Of a DNA stretch of 64,000 nt, positions 53,022 through 62,873 are shown piece by piece; position 1 is the first letter of the stretch, and each line of letters starts with the position of its first letter. The notes below the pieces were generated by a model that worked only from the letters and a program-made list of their open reading frames with translations, did no database searches and was not told the origin of the DNA. The translations under genes and the position numbers were made by a program. Source of the DNA: Mucilaginibacter phenanthrenivorans (GTDB lineage Bacteria > Bacteroidota > Bacteroidia > Sphingobacteriales > Sphingobacteriaceae); the NCBI RefSeq assembly GCF_024721155.1, contig NZ_JAHVAP010000005.1:310001-374000 (forward strand). The letters are read 5' to 3'.

Positions 53022-54293
53022 TTACAAATGATGATGAAGACTCTCTTCCAGCAACGGATGTTTTTTAGGAATAAGCGATTTGAACTTGCTCAACGCTGTT
53101 AACAGCATGAATATAAACAAGCCTGCAAATCCTACAAATAGCGCCAGATCAATAGGGCTCAATATAGTATACCATTCTGAACCCTTTGCAGCACCTATTG
53201 TACCAGGCATAATCATTTGCCAGTAATCAAGCCAGTGACCGCAGATCAATATGATACAAGCAGCCTGTAATACCTGTACCTTACGCTTTGAATCGCGTGA
53301 CATTAAGGTAAGCAACGGTGCTAAAAAGTTAATGATAATATTTAACCAGAACCAAGGCTTAAATTGCGGCTCCCATCTTTTGTAAAAATAAGTGGCTTCT
53401 TCCGGAATATTAGCGTACCAGGTTAAAAGGAACTGGGCAAACCATAGATAAGTCCAGAACACCGAGAACCCGAACATTAACTGTCCTAAGTTATGCAGGT
53501 GATCTTCGGTTACCCATTGCATATAACCCGCTTTTCTTAAAAGAATCAGTGTTAAAGTAATAACCGATAAACCGCTAACCCAAAGAGCTGCAAAATTATA
53601 CCAGCCAAACATAGTTGAGAACCAATGTGCCTCCAGCGACATGATTGTATCAAAAGCAAATAAAGGAACGGTAAACCCAAATACTAACAGGAATATAACC
53701 GACATTTTAAAGCTCTTATTGTAGTTAAACATACCGCCTAATTCGTCCTCGTTGTTTGAATATTTAACCAGCATGCGGCCAATTAAGCTGTAGCTGCCAA
53801 GATAAATTGCCAAACGTGCCAGGAAAAACCATGTATTTAAATAACCGGACTTAGCTGTGATAACGGCATCGAAATTTTCGCTATGCGGATCAGTAACACC
53901 TTTAAGCGCCCAAAGTTTATATAAGTAAGGAATTGTTGTTATCTTTCCTTCTTCGTTAGGGCCCTGGTGGGTGGTAAATAATCCAGCAATTATAATAACA
54001 AGCAAAATTATACCGGCATATGGTAAAACCTTTGCAAATGCCTGCGGAACACGAAGCACCGCTGTTGACCAGCCCGCTTGCGCCACGTATTGTACTGCGC
54101 AAAAGAAGATCCCGCAAATACAAACGCACGACATGTAATAACCATTAAGCAATAAGTCTGCAAAAGTGCGTTCGCCATTTGTTAAAAACCCTGCGATCAA
54201 TCCAATCACGCCCACCGCGATCATGATTATGCTCCAGGTTTTGGCTGTGCCCTTAAATTCAAATTGCCCGTCGAAACTATGAGAATTGTTCAT
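53022..54293 (-). CDS. actF: Alternative complex III subunit ActF
   Basis: A 423-residue NrfD/PsrC-related integral membrane protein of about ten helices, paralogous to ActC. In studied ACIII complexes, ActC and ActF form the membrane core, with quinol oxidised at ActC. The order actA-B-C-D-E-F followed by cox genes is diagnostic. Confidence 0.9.
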   Translation of the reverse strand: MNNSHSFDGQFEFKGTAKTWSIIMIAVGVIGLIAGFLTNGERTFADLLLNGYYMSCVCICGIFFCAVQYVAQAGWSTAVLRVPQAFAKVLPYAGIILLVIIIAGLFTTHQGPNEEGKITTIPYLYKLWALKGVTDPHSENFDAVITAKSGYLNTWFFLARLAIYLGSYSLIGRMLVKYSNNEDELGGMFNYNKSFKMSVIFLLVFGFTVPLFAFDTIMSLEAHWFSTMFGWYNFAALWVSGLSVITLTLILLRKAGYMQWVTEDHLHNLGQLMFGFSVFWTYLWFAQFLLTWYANIPEEATYFYKRWEPQFKPWFWLNIIINFLAPLLTLMSRDSKRKVQVLQAACIILICGHWLDYWQMIMPGTIGAAKGSEWYTILSPIDLALFVGFAGLFIFMLLTALSKFKSLIPKKHPLLEESLHHHL

Positions 54294-54303
54294 TAATAAT
54301 AGC

Positions 54304-54879
54304 TTATAAAGTTTGTAAATGGTGAACGTACATAATTACCTTCCAGCGCTCCTTAGGCTCAAGCTGTGAAGCGTATGAACCCATTTGGTTTACACCATAG
54401 GTAATAGTATGATAAATTTTACCGTCTGTCAGGTCCTTCATTGCACCACCGCGTGATGATTGTCCCTTTGAATATGATGGAGGCGGCGGGAAACCGTGCG
54501 CAACCACCAGGCCATCGCCTTGTCCGCTTACACCGTGGCATGGTGAGCAAAAATGCTCAAACAAGATCTTGCCATCGGCATAGTTTGCCTGCGTTTGCGG
54601 CAATGTACTTTTTACTTCGAGGCCCGCTTTTTCATAGCCGTCCTTAGTGTTCGGATAATCAAATCTTACAAAACCCACCGGGGTAGTACCCGCAGGCGGA
54701 AGCTGTGCAGTTTTACCATCCTTAAAGTTGTTATTCGCCTGATCAGGATCAAATGCGATATGCTCGTACATATTGGGAGCGTATTCCCATCCGGTGCTTC
54801 TCTTATCCTTGCATGATGAAATTATCAACGATGCAACAATAGTAATAACCGTTATGCCCAATATTTTAATTTTATTCAT
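54304..54879 (-). CDS. actE: Alternative complex III subunit ActE, monoheme cytochrome c
   Basis: A lipoprotein-like signal (IISSC, Cys at about 23) precedes a cytochrome c domain with one CxxCH site (CSPCHG) and a late Met ligand region (QMGSY). The ATG at 54879 overlaps the actD stop by eight bases, so the two are translationally coupled. The longer frame begins upstream inside actD. Confidence 0.88.
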   Translation of the reverse strand: MNKIKILGITVITIVASLIISSCKDKRSTGWEYAPNMYEHIAFDPDQANNNFKDGKTAQLPPAGTTPVGFVRFDYPNTKDGYEKAGLEVKSTLPQTQANYADGKILFEHFCSPCHGVSGQGDGLVVAHGFPPPPSYSKGQSSRGGAMKDLTDGKIYHTITYGVNQMGSYASQLEPKERWKVIMYVHHLQTL

Positions 54880-55408
54880 AGCTAACATATTTTCTATCGT
54901 TATGCTTAACTTCTACAGCTCCTGCTTCTTTTAATAAATTAGTGATATCCTCGTGTGGAATGTTTCCCTGTGCATCAATGGCAATAACAAACCTGTCATC
55001 AGTTGCCCTCAGGTCCATTACCCTTGGCGTACGGCCCGGGAACAGGTGAGTTGCATAGAAAAATGTAAGTGTCATACCAAATGCTGTAAATAATACAGTC
55101 CACTCAAAAGTGATTGGAACAAAATCCGGGATAGCAAATGCCGGCTTACCGCCAATGTTCATAGGCCAATCCTGTACAAGCATGTAATATGCCATGCTGA
55201 ATATAGTTGTACCACCCAGGCAGCCAAACATAAATGCTGCATAACCCAAACGTGAATCCTTTATACCAAGCTTTTTCTCAATACCGTGGATAGGCATCGG
55301 TGTATAAACATCGTAAATAGGAACACTGTTCTTTTGTAGTGTGTCAATCCCGTGCATCATTTCATCAGGATCTGCAAAAAGGCCTAAAATATATTTCGTG
55401 CTGCTCAT
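54872..55408 (-). CDS. actD: Alternative complex III subunit ActD (DUF3341)
   Basis: A 178-residue protein with an N-terminal cytoplasmic part and two membrane helices (about 62-82 and 100-122), matching DUF3341. It bridges the membrane and periplasmic subunits of ACIII. It lies two bases after actC and overlaps actE. Confidence 0.9.
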   Translation of the reverse strand: MSSTKYILGLFADPDEMMHGIDTLQKNSVPIYDVYTPMPIHGIEKKLGIKDSRLGYAAFMFGCLGGTTIFSMAYYMLVQDWPMNIGGKPAFAIPDFVPITFEWTVLFTAFGMTLTFFYATHLFPGRTPRVMDLRATDDRFVIAIDAQGNIPHEDITNLLKEAGAVEVKHNDRKYVSYE

Positions 55409-55410
55409 TT

Positions 55411-56883
55411 TTATGCTTTTTTGTAATCAGTAATATCAACGCTGTCAAACTTGGTTAATGATTCTTCATAGAATTCAACCTGTTCACCTTCCAAATGACC
55501 GCTCTTAATTAGTTTAAGCTTAGCCTGCTCACTGCTGCTCTTCAATATCAGTTTCACTTCGGCCATTGCTATTGATGGCAACACACGAATGAATAAAAGG
55601 AACATCGTAAAGAATAAACCTATTGATCCGACAAATACGCTAACGTCAATCCAGGTTGGATAGAACATGGCCCAGCTTGACGGCACAAAATCGCGGTGAA
55701 GGGAGATCACGATGATTACAAAACGTTCAAACCACATCCCGATATTAACCACTATAGATAATACCCATGAAATTGGAATATTTGTACGGATTTTTTTAAA
55801 CCACATCAGCTGCGTCATCAGTACGTTACAACCGTACATCATACAACCTGCCCACCAGTACGGACCGATAAACCTGTTTAAGAATGTATACTGCTCATAT
55901 TCGCCGCCTGAGTAATAAGCAATAAAGAACTCAGTTAAGTAAGCCACACCTACAATTGATCCGGTTAAAAGGATGATCTTATTCATCGCTTCAATGTGGA
56001 ACATGGTGATGTAGTTTTCAAGCCCTAATACCTTACGGGTTACCAGCAACAGCGTTTGCACCATGGCAAAACCTGAGAAGATAGCTCCCGCAACGAAGTA
56101 TGGAGGGAATATGGTAGTGTGCCATCCCGGTTCAAGGGAGGTGGCAAAGTCCATGGATACAATGGTGTGTACTGATAGTACCAGTGGTGTTGAAATACCT
56201 GCCAGAATCAAACAAACAGTTTCAAAACGCTGCCAAGTTTTCACTGAACCCGTCCAGCCGAAGGACAATACAGAATAAATTTTTCTGCGGATGCCTGTAG
56301 CGCGGTCACGGATGGTTGCCAAATCGGGCAATAAACCTGTGTACCAGAATACCAATGATACGGAGAAGTAAGTCGAGATCGCAAATACGTCCCATACCAG
56401 CGGTGAGTTAAAGTTAACCCATATAGAGCCGAACTGGTTTGGCAGCGGCAAAGGCCAGTATGCTAACCATGGGCGGCCCATGTGTGATACTACGTATGTT
56501 GCGGCGCAAATTACCGCGAAGATCGTCATCGCTTCTGCCGACCTGTTGATGGAGTTACGCCAGTTTTGACGGAACAGCAACAAGATGGCCGAAATAAGTG
56601 TTCCGGCGTGACCAATACCTACCCACCACACGAAACCGGTGATATCCCAGGCCCAACCTACTGTTTTATTTAATCCCCACGAGCCTATACCATACCAAAA
56701 GGTATAACTCACGGCAAAGACCCAAAGGCATGCACCCAAAGAGGCGACAGAAAAACCTATCCACCATGCTTTGCCGGGCATATTTTCAACAGGGCGCAGT
56801 ACATCATTTGTTATTTGGGCGTAGGTGATGTCCTTTCCCGTAATTAACGGTTCCCTGATAATTGATTCACTATGAGATGCCAT
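55411..56883 (-). CDS. actC: Alternative complex III subunit ActC (NrfD/PsrC family)
   Basis: A 490-residue membrane protein with about ten helices and the NrfD pattern (WVGIGHAGTLISA near the first quinone-side helix). In known complexes this subunit holds the menaquinol site. It is the third gene of the act cluster, 24 bases after actB. Confidence 0.92.
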   Translation of the reverse strand: MASHSESIIREPLITGKDITYAQITNDVLRPVENMPGKAWWIGFSVASLGACLWVFAVSYTFWYGIGSWGLNKTVGWAWDITGFVWWVGIGHAGTLISAILLLFRQNWRNSINRSAEAMTIFAVICAATYVVSHMGRPWLAYWPLPLPNQFGSIWVNFNSPLVWDVFAISTYFSVSLVFWYTGLLPDLATIRDRATGIRRKIYSVLSFGWTGSVKTWQRFETVCLILAGISTPLVLSVHTIVSMDFATSLEPGWHTTIFPPYFVAGAIFSGFAMVQTLLLVTRKVLGLENYITMFHIEAMNKIILLTGSIVGVAYLTEFFIAYYSGGEYEQYTFLNRFIGPYWWAGCMMYGCNVLMTQLMWFKKIRTNIPISWVLSIVVNIGMWFERFVIIVISLHRDFVPSSWAMFYPTWIDVSVFVGSIGLFFTMFLLFIRVLPSIAMAEVKLILKSSSEQAKLKLIKSGHLEGEQVEFYEESLTKFDSVDITDYKKA

Positions 56884-56907
56884 ATTTTAAAATCTCTCTT
56901 GTATAAT

Positions 56908-59900
56908 TTAAGCCTCTAATTCAGATATATTCCTAATTTTTGTTTGGTAACCAACACCTGGCTGTACACCAAGCTCTTCCAGAACGTAATAAGTTCTTTC
57001 GCTGGCCAAAGCTTTTGAAACTTCAGAGTCAGGATCGTTTCTGTTACCAAATACGATAGCGTTAGCCGAGCATGTTTGCTGGCAAGCCATCTTTATCTCT
57101 CCGTCTTTAAGCGGGCGTTTTTCAATTTTAGCCTTTAATTTACCAGCCTGGATCCTTTGGATACACATTGAGCATTTCTCCATTACCCCACGGAAACGAG
57201 TGGTAACATCAGGATTCAATACCAATAATGTGTGATCATTTTGAAGATAGTTTTCAAAACGTGCATCATTCCAATAGTTAAACCAGTTAAAGCGGCGAAC
57301 TTTGTAAGGGCAGTTGTTAGCGCAGTAACGTGTACCTACGCAACGGTTATAAGCCATATGGTTTAAGCCTTCGCTCGAGTGAACGGTTGCTAATACCGGG
57401 CAAACAGTTTCGCATGGTGCATGGTCACAGTGCTGGCAAAGCATTGGCTGATAAACCACCTTTACGTGATCAAGCTGATCGGTATTAAGGTCTGCAATTG
57501 CATGCTCCCTGGTTACACCACCATCTCCTTTATCATCAAAACTGTAATAACGATCAATACGGATCCAGTGCATTTCGCGACGACGTTTTACTTCGTCCTT
57601 ACCTACAACCGGTACGTTGTTTTCTGCACTACATGCTACCACGCAAGCACCGCAACCGGTACAAGCGTTTAGGTCGATAGCCATTACCCAATCATAGGTA
57701 GGGCGTTCATATTTTTGCCAGAACAGGTTATTCTTTTCAGTATAATCCTTATGATCTTCGCTCTTACCGGTACCTACAGCAGGATTCTTTTTGTATTCAA
57801 CAAATGTTGCTTCCTTTATGATGCTGTTACGGCCCTCGATAGAGTGGTGTGTTTGTGTTTGAGCCAAAGGTGAGTTATCACCGGTTGGAGTTAATGTAGC
57901 GGTAGCGCTGGTTTGGAATGTTCCGTTGCGCAGACTGTAGAAAGGGAATGCATTTTGACCAACGCCCTTACCTACCGGACCAACAACTGTGCGGCCATAA
58001 CCAACAGCAACCGATATGGTGCCTTGTGCCTGGCCTGGTTGTGATAAAACAGGTAACGCAACTGAATAGCCGTTTGCATCAATTTTAACGACGTCGCCAT
58101 CTACCAAACCTTTTCTCTTCATATCTGAAGGAGCCATGGCAGCGAAATTGTCCCAGGTAACCTTCGAAACCGGGTCAGGCAATTCCTGTAACCATGGGTT
58201 GTTGGCACGCTTGCCATCACGCATTGCCACGCTTTGGTAAAGTTGAACTTCCGTTTTATCACCTGCAAGTTCCTTGCTGTGGTCTAAAATAGTTTGTGCA
58301 ACTGCGTTAAGGTCCTTAGCAAAGGTATATGAACCACCTGTTACCGGCGCTGCCTTTACAAAACCTGTTTGTAACAAGGTTTCCCATCCGCTTTGGCCAG
58401 ATAAGCCGCCCTTAGCTAGTAAGGAGGTGTTCCAGTTATTTCTTACGTAAGAGTAGTAATCTTTTAAAGGATTGTCGCTCCATTTCATCAGGCTTTGTTC
58501 AGCCTGGCGGGTATCGTATACCGGGTTAATGGTTGGCTGCAATACAGTGTAGTAACCTGATATTGCATTGTCATCACCCCATGATTCCAAATAATGGTGA
58601 TTTGGAGCCACTATGTTACACAGGCTTGAAGTTTCATCAGCGTTTGAAGCGAAGGAAACCTTCAGGCGTACTTTCTTTAGTCCGTCAGCAATATCCTTGC
58701 TGTTGTAATAATCGTAAGCCGGGTTAGCATTCAGGAAGAACACTGCATCAACTGCGCCGCTCTTCATATCGCTTACAAACTCAACAAACTCGGCATCGTT
58801 ACCTGCATATTGTAATGATGGATTGTCCAGATCGATTGTAGTGCCGTAGCTGCCTAACAAAGAGTTGATAGCGTTTACCAATACTTGTGTAGCAACATCA
58901 TTTGAACCTGCTACAACTAATGCTTTGCCTTTAGCTGCAACCAATTCCTTAGCTGCTATGGTAATTGCATTTGCTGCAACTTTATTATCTATTGTTTTTG
59001 TACCCGGTAATGTGCTGCCTGATATTGCATTGTATAAAGCTACCAGCGCCGGGCCTTCTTCCGATGGTTTGATCGGGATCCTAACGTCGGCGTTTGAACC
59101 TGTAAGGCTCATACCAGTTTCAAACTGGATATGACGTGACATTTTTTTGCTCTCCAGCGATTTGATGTTCCTGTTTGAAACATACTGGCGGGTGAACTCT
59201 TCAGGAGAGATCCAGGTGCCAAGGAAATCAGCAGCAAAACTTACGATGATGTCGGCCTTATCAAAATTGTAATGTGGCAATACTGCCTTACCAAAACTAT
59301 TCTGATTACCTTTTATAATACCATTGTACGATACTGCGTCGTAGTTAATGTGTGCCGCAGTAGGGAATTGTTTAATGAAATCAGCAATAACGCCCAAAGT
59401 TGACGGGCTGCTTACTGTTGATGATACGATGCGGATCTTTTTGCCACCAGCCTTGATAGCCAGCAATTCCCGAACAACAAAATCATCAACCTGCGCCCAT
59501 CCTGTTTCAGCGCCATTTTTGGTTGGGCTCTGGAAACGGTTGGTATCATACAGGTCAAGCACAGATGCCTGTGCCTGTGCGCTTGCACCGCCCTTTGCTA
59601 AAATATCATTTGGATGGCCTTCAATTTTAATAGGTCTGCCCTCGCGGGTTTTTACTAAAATAGCCTGGCCGTCGTAAGTTGAAACGTAATAGTTAGGCAC
59701 GCCCGGGGTAACTTCCTCAGGTTTTATTAAATAAGGTAACGACTTATGTACCGGTACTTTTTGACAAGCAGCCAGTGTTACAGCACCAACGCCAAAGCCA
59801 AGTGCTTTCAAAAAGTCGCGGCGCGGGGTTCTGCCTTCTAAACCACCACCGGTTAAAACTTCTTCGATAGGAATAGGCTCCGCAAATTCGTGTTTGTTTA

Positions 59901-59967
59901 ATTCAACAAATTCCGGGGTTTTGTTCAGCTCTTCTAAACCTTTCCAGTATTTTTTATTGCTATCCAT
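56908..59967 (-). CDS. actB: Alternative complex III subunit ActB (Fe-S, molybdopterin-oxidoreductase-like)
   Basis: A 1019-residue protein. A Tat-like RRDFLK signal is at about 49-54, followed by a lipobox LAAC (Cys68). The middle (about 75-740) is a molybdopterin-oxidoreductase fold, expected to lack the cofactor. The C-terminal ferredoxin part has four Cys clusters: CTGCGAC, CQHCDHAPC, CVGTRYCANNC and CSMC with CQQTC. It carries the Fe-S relay of the complex. Confidence 0.94.
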   Translation of the reverse strand: MDSNKKYWKGLEELNKTPEFVELNKHEFAEPIPIEEVLTGGGLEGRTPRRDFLKALGFGVGAVTLAACQKVPVHKSLPYLIKPEEVTPGVPNYYVSTYDGQAILVKTREGRPIKIEGHPNDILAKGGASAQAQASVLDLYDTNRFQSPTKNGAETGWAQVDDFVVRELLAIKAGGKKIRIVSSTVSSPSTLGVIADFIKQFPTAAHINYDAVSYNGIIKGNQNSFGKAVLPHYNFDKADIIVSFAADFLGTWISPEEFTRQYVSNRNIKSLESKKMSRHIQFETGMSLTGSNADVRIPIKPSEEGPALVALYNAISGSTLPGTKTIDNKVAANAITIAAKELVAAKGKALVVAGSNDVATQVLVNAINSLLGSYGTTIDLDNPSLQYAGNDAEFVEFVSDMKSGAVDAVFFLNANPAYDYYNSKDIADGLKKVRLKVSFASNADETSSLCNIVAPNHHYLESWGDDNAISGYYTVLQPTINPVYDTRQAEQSLMKWSDNPLKDYYSYVRNNWNTSLLAKGGLSGQSGWETLLQTGFVKAAPVTGGSYTFAKDLNAVAQTILDHSKELAGDKTEVQLYQSVAMRDGKRANNPWLQELPDPVSKVTWDNFAAMAPSDMKRKGLVDGDVVKIDANGYSVALPVLSQPGQAQGTISVAVGYGRTVVGPVGKGVGQNAFPFYSLRNGTFQTSATATLTPTGDNSPLAQTQTHHSIEGRNSIIKEATFVEYKKNPAVGTGKSEDHKDYTEKNNLFWQKYERPTYDWVMAIDLNACTGCGACVVACSAENNVPVVGKDEVKRRREMHWIRIDRYYSFDDKGDGGVTREHAIADLNTDQLDHVKVVYQPMLCQHCDHAPCETVCPVLATVHSSEGLNHMAYNRCVGTRYCANNCPYKVRRFNWFNYWNDARFENYLQNDHTLLVLNPDVTTRFRGVMEKCSMCIQRIQAGKLKAKIEKRPLKDGEIKMACQQTCSANAIVFGNRNDPDSEVSKALASERTYYVLEELGVQPGVGYQTKIRNISELEA

Positions 59968-60005
59968 TTAAGCTATATAAACTGTAATGCTACGTTTTAA
60001 TAATA

Positions 60006-61277
60006 TTAATAATGGCACTTGCCGCACTCAATACCACCCATTAATGCTGCGGTAACTTTTTTGCCGTCCTTTAACAGATCGTGTACTTGTTGCAGGTTTG
60101 CATAGTATGCGTTGCCCTTAAAATCAACATTGGTACGCTTGTGGCACTGGATACACCATTTCATGGTAAGCGGAGAGTATTGGTATACTTCCTTCATTTC
60201 CTGGATAGGTCCGTGGCAGGTTTGGCATTTTAACTTGGCCACCTTAACGTGCTGTGAGTGGTTAAAGTAAGCAAAGTCTGGCAGGTTATGGATCCGTACC
60301 CATTGCATAGGATGCGTTTGGGTGCTGTCGTATTTTTGAGTTTTAGGATCAAATCCCAGTGCGTAGTAGATCTTCTGAATCTCAGGCGACTCAGTTTTAA
60401 CAACCTTGTGGCAGTTCATACACACGTTTAATGACGGGATCGATGCATTCTTTGATTTGTAAGCACCTGAGTGACAGTACTGGCAATCAATTTTCATCGC
60501 GCCGGCATGCAGGTCATGCGGGAATTTAATAGGCTGTACCGGCTGGTAACCCTGGTGAACGTTGGTAGTCCACATGGTAACCCAGGTCCAACTGCCTAAT
60601 GCAAGTGTTCCGCAAAGCAGTACGAAGAAAACCAGCTTCTTATTTTTAGCAAGCTTTTTTAAACCGGCTAAACGATCAACAGGCTCACCTCCAACTTCGG
60701 CAGTTTCTAATGCTAAAACTTCGGAACCTTTTGATAAAAGGCGTTCTAATGTTGCAATTACCCTGTTTAATACCAATATGATAATAAACGCAAGCACAAT
60801 AACACCTAATAGGGAATAGATCACCACATCGCTTGGGCCCGATTCAGTGGCCGTTTCGCCACCTTTTGCAGGCCCTGCTTTGGCAGCATCTTGCTCTGTT
60901 TTCCATTCAGTACGAACGTAAGTGATAATGTTGGTCACATCAGCATCAGTAAGTTCAGGAAAAACAGTCATGCCTTTCTGTTCAAACTTTTTAAAGATCG
61001 CAACTGCTTTTGGGTTGTTAGCTGCAATTAAGGCCTGGTTGTTTTGGATCCACTTGATAAGGTATTTATCATCGGTCTCCTCGGTAAGCTGAGGGCCTAA
61101 AGCCGGACCTGTTAATACCTGGTTTATCTTATGGCACGCGGTACATTTGGCCTTAAAAAGGGCCTCGCCCTTAGCTGCATCCCCCTGCGCATGAGCGTAT
61201 GAGCCCAAAAAAGCAAAACAGGCAATCAGTAAAACCGACCGTGAGAATTGTTTAAAAATCAATGAGAAACTCCTCAT
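60006..61277 (-). CDS. actA: Alternative complex III subunit ActA, multiheme cytochrome c with extra N-terminal cytochrome domain
   Basis: A signal peptide (about 1-30) is followed by a mitochondrial-type cytochrome c domain (about 31-135; CTACHK, Cys45/Cys48/His49, late Met), a membrane helix (about 150-172), a second helix (about 214-235) and a pentaheme part with CQYCH, CMNCH, CQTCH, CIQCH and CGKCH. The total is six CxxCH sites. ActA is the pentaheme subunit of ACIII; the fused N-terminal domain adds one heme. It is the first gene of the cluster. Confidence 0.92.
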   Translation of the reverse strand: MRSFSLIFKQFSRSVLLIACFAFLGSYAHAQGDAAKGEALFKAKCTACHKINQVLTGPALGPQLTEETDDKYLIKWIQNNQALIAANNPKAVAIFKKFEQKGMTVFPELTDADVTNIITYVRTEWKTEQDAAKAGPAKGGETATESGPSDVVIYSLLGVIVLAFIIILVLNRVIATLERLLSKGSEVLALETAEVGGEPVDRLAGLKKLAKNKKLVFFVLLCGTLALGSWTWVTMWTTNVHQGYQPVQPIKFPHDLHAGAMKIDCQYCHSGAYKSKNASIPSLNVCMNCHKVVKTESPEIQKIYYALGFDPKTQKYDSTQTHPMQWVRIHNLPDFAYFNHSQHVKVAKLKCQTCHGPIQEMKEVYQYSPLTMKWCIQCHKRTNVDFKGNAYYANLQQVHDLLKDGKKVTAALMGGIECGKCHY

Positions 61278-61625
61278 AAAGCGTATTTATACTAAATAAT
61301 TTTATTGTTAATGATTGATATTCACAGAGAAATGTATATATAACCCGAAATTTTCAGTCACAAAAGTAAAATTTATTACAGTATCAGTGACAAATAAATG
61401 ACAGCAATATATAATTTATATTAATTCTAAATAAGTATTTATTGTGTTCAAAACGGCTTAAAATCCTTAAATATAGTGTCAATTTCACAGCATTCGATAA
61501 GACGTTATTAATCAAAAGTTTACACGGGTTTTGCAAAACGTATAAATTTTTGGTAACAATTACCGCCGCTGCACGTCATAGTTTATCAAGCCTCCTGTCA
61601 TTCCGGAGTTTTGGACACATTAAAC
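61278..61625. other. Spacer holding the act/cox operon promoter
   Basis: About 350 bases between actA (leftward) and the convergent-side unknown secreted gene (also leftward). The first part has the actA promoter; the rest is AT-rich with chance open frames and no RNA gene. I see no other clear element. Confidence 0.45.
61360..61394 (-). promoter_or_regulatory. Promoter of the alternative complex III/aa3 cluster
   Basis: On the minus strand, TTTG (61391-61394) and TACTTTTGT (61360-61368) are separated by 22 bases, a very good match to the Bacteroidota consensus. The expected leader to the actA ATG is about 75 bases. Confidence 0.65.
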
Positions 61626-62702
61626 TTAAAATTCATCTATCAGCTCCCCGGCTGACTTTCTCGTCAATCCAAAATAAAACTTTTGCCCGGGATGATAGTT
61701 ATCTCTTAATTCAAAATTTTCAAATGCCGGGCCACCGGGGACGGCCGTGTAAGCGCTTTTATCAGGATTTTCCGCACCCCAGTATTTCACCCGGCCGTTT
61801 ACCCTTACCTGTAGTGAACTGTCGTACCCCGCCGAGTCAACCCGCCAGTATTGGGTAAGTTTATAAAATGGCCGGTAACGCCAACCCCATTTCTTCAAAT
61901 AATCCGGCTGTTGGGGCCATGCGGCAAGTTCATTAAACGTCTCGTTTGATTCTGCACAAACCATCAGGTCGCCATGCTTATTTTTGAGCATTTGGCTGGC
62001 TGGGTAGGGTTCCTTTTCTATAAAATCGATATCATCATAACCGGCAAATAATTTACGCGAATCGATCACCTTATCCTTTAAATATAACAACCTCAATCTT
62101 GAGTAATTACCCATGGTTGCCGTTAACGCACAGCGTTCCATTATTGCACTGCCAGGCTGGTTAAAAATTTGCAGACCTAGCTCACCCGGTTTATCACTGC
62201 TGATGGTGACTTTTAAATAAGGATGTGCACCGTCGTTGAACTTTTCCATGCAGATAAAAAATGAGAGTTGTTCAATAGTTGGATTTTGCGGATCAGGGTG
62301 TGTAATAGTGCCGCGTGTATTGGCATAAGGTGTAAAGCTATCTGCATCCGGTTTATCTGTCGCCCACAAAAATTTGCCCCATTTACCATCCCCCCGAGAT
62401 GGTGAAACTTCGCTAAATTCCATATCTCCGTTTACAACCGGTTCAATGGCGATATAATTTATCAAATTAACCGAACCCTGGTATTCGTATCCAATCCGGA
62501 TCAATCCGCGTGGGCCGCCATCTGTTCCCGGCCCGGATGGCTCAATCGATTTAGGCCAAAGACTAAAGACTATCCCACCCTTAATACCCCACATCGGCGG
62601 CGATTTTTCATTATCCGGGCGGATCCATTGTACAGACTGGGCGCTTGCAAATTGTATAGAGACGAGCAGGCAAAGACCCGTGAAAAATAAACTAAGATTC
62701 AT
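61626..62702 (-). CDS. Secreted protein of unknown function
   Basis: I do not recognise the family. A signal peptide (ending ASAQ) is followed by about 335 residues, rich in Trp, Tyr, Asp, Pro and Gly, mostly beta. A GGPRGLIRIGYEY block near residue 63 and paired RPFYKLTQYWRVDS..SLQVRVNGRV near the end could be a sugar-binding beta-sandwich, but this is a guess. It is followed by the act promoter and is not clearly part of an operon. Confidence 0.65.
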   Translation of the reverse strand: MNLSLFFTGLCLLVSIQFASAQSVQWIRPDNEKSPPMWGIKGGIVFSLWPKSIEPSGPGTDGGPRGLIRIGYEYQGSVNLINYIAIEPVVNGDMEFSEVSPSRGDGKWGKFLWATDKPDADSFTPYANTRGTITHPDPQNPTIEQLSFFICMEKFNDGAHPYLKVTISSDKPGELGLQIFNQPGSAIMERCALTATMGNYSRLRLLYLKDKVIDSRKLFAGYDDIDFIEKEPYPASQMLKNKHGDLMVCAESNETFNELAAWPQQPDYLKKWGWRYRPFYKLTQYWRVDSAGYDSSLQVRVNGRVKYWGAENPDKSAYTAVPGGPAFENFELRDNYHPGQKFYFGLTRKSAGELIDEF

Positions 62703-62873
62703 AGGATTTATGAGATTATAAGAAAAAGTCTGTCTAGCATATATTATTGATAAGCGTAAAAATCCTAAAATCCTTTTGTCCTATAAATCTTAGTTCAGCA
62801 GCTCTTGGGTCACCTTATGCCACTTTCCGGTATCAATAAGTACCAAAAAACAAACAATTTAAATTTTATTTTT

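Noticed and set aside
61442..61858. Plus-strand open frame of 138 codons next to the act promoter
   Set aside because: It overlaps the minus-strand secreted gene antisense and has a composition typical of a chance frame.
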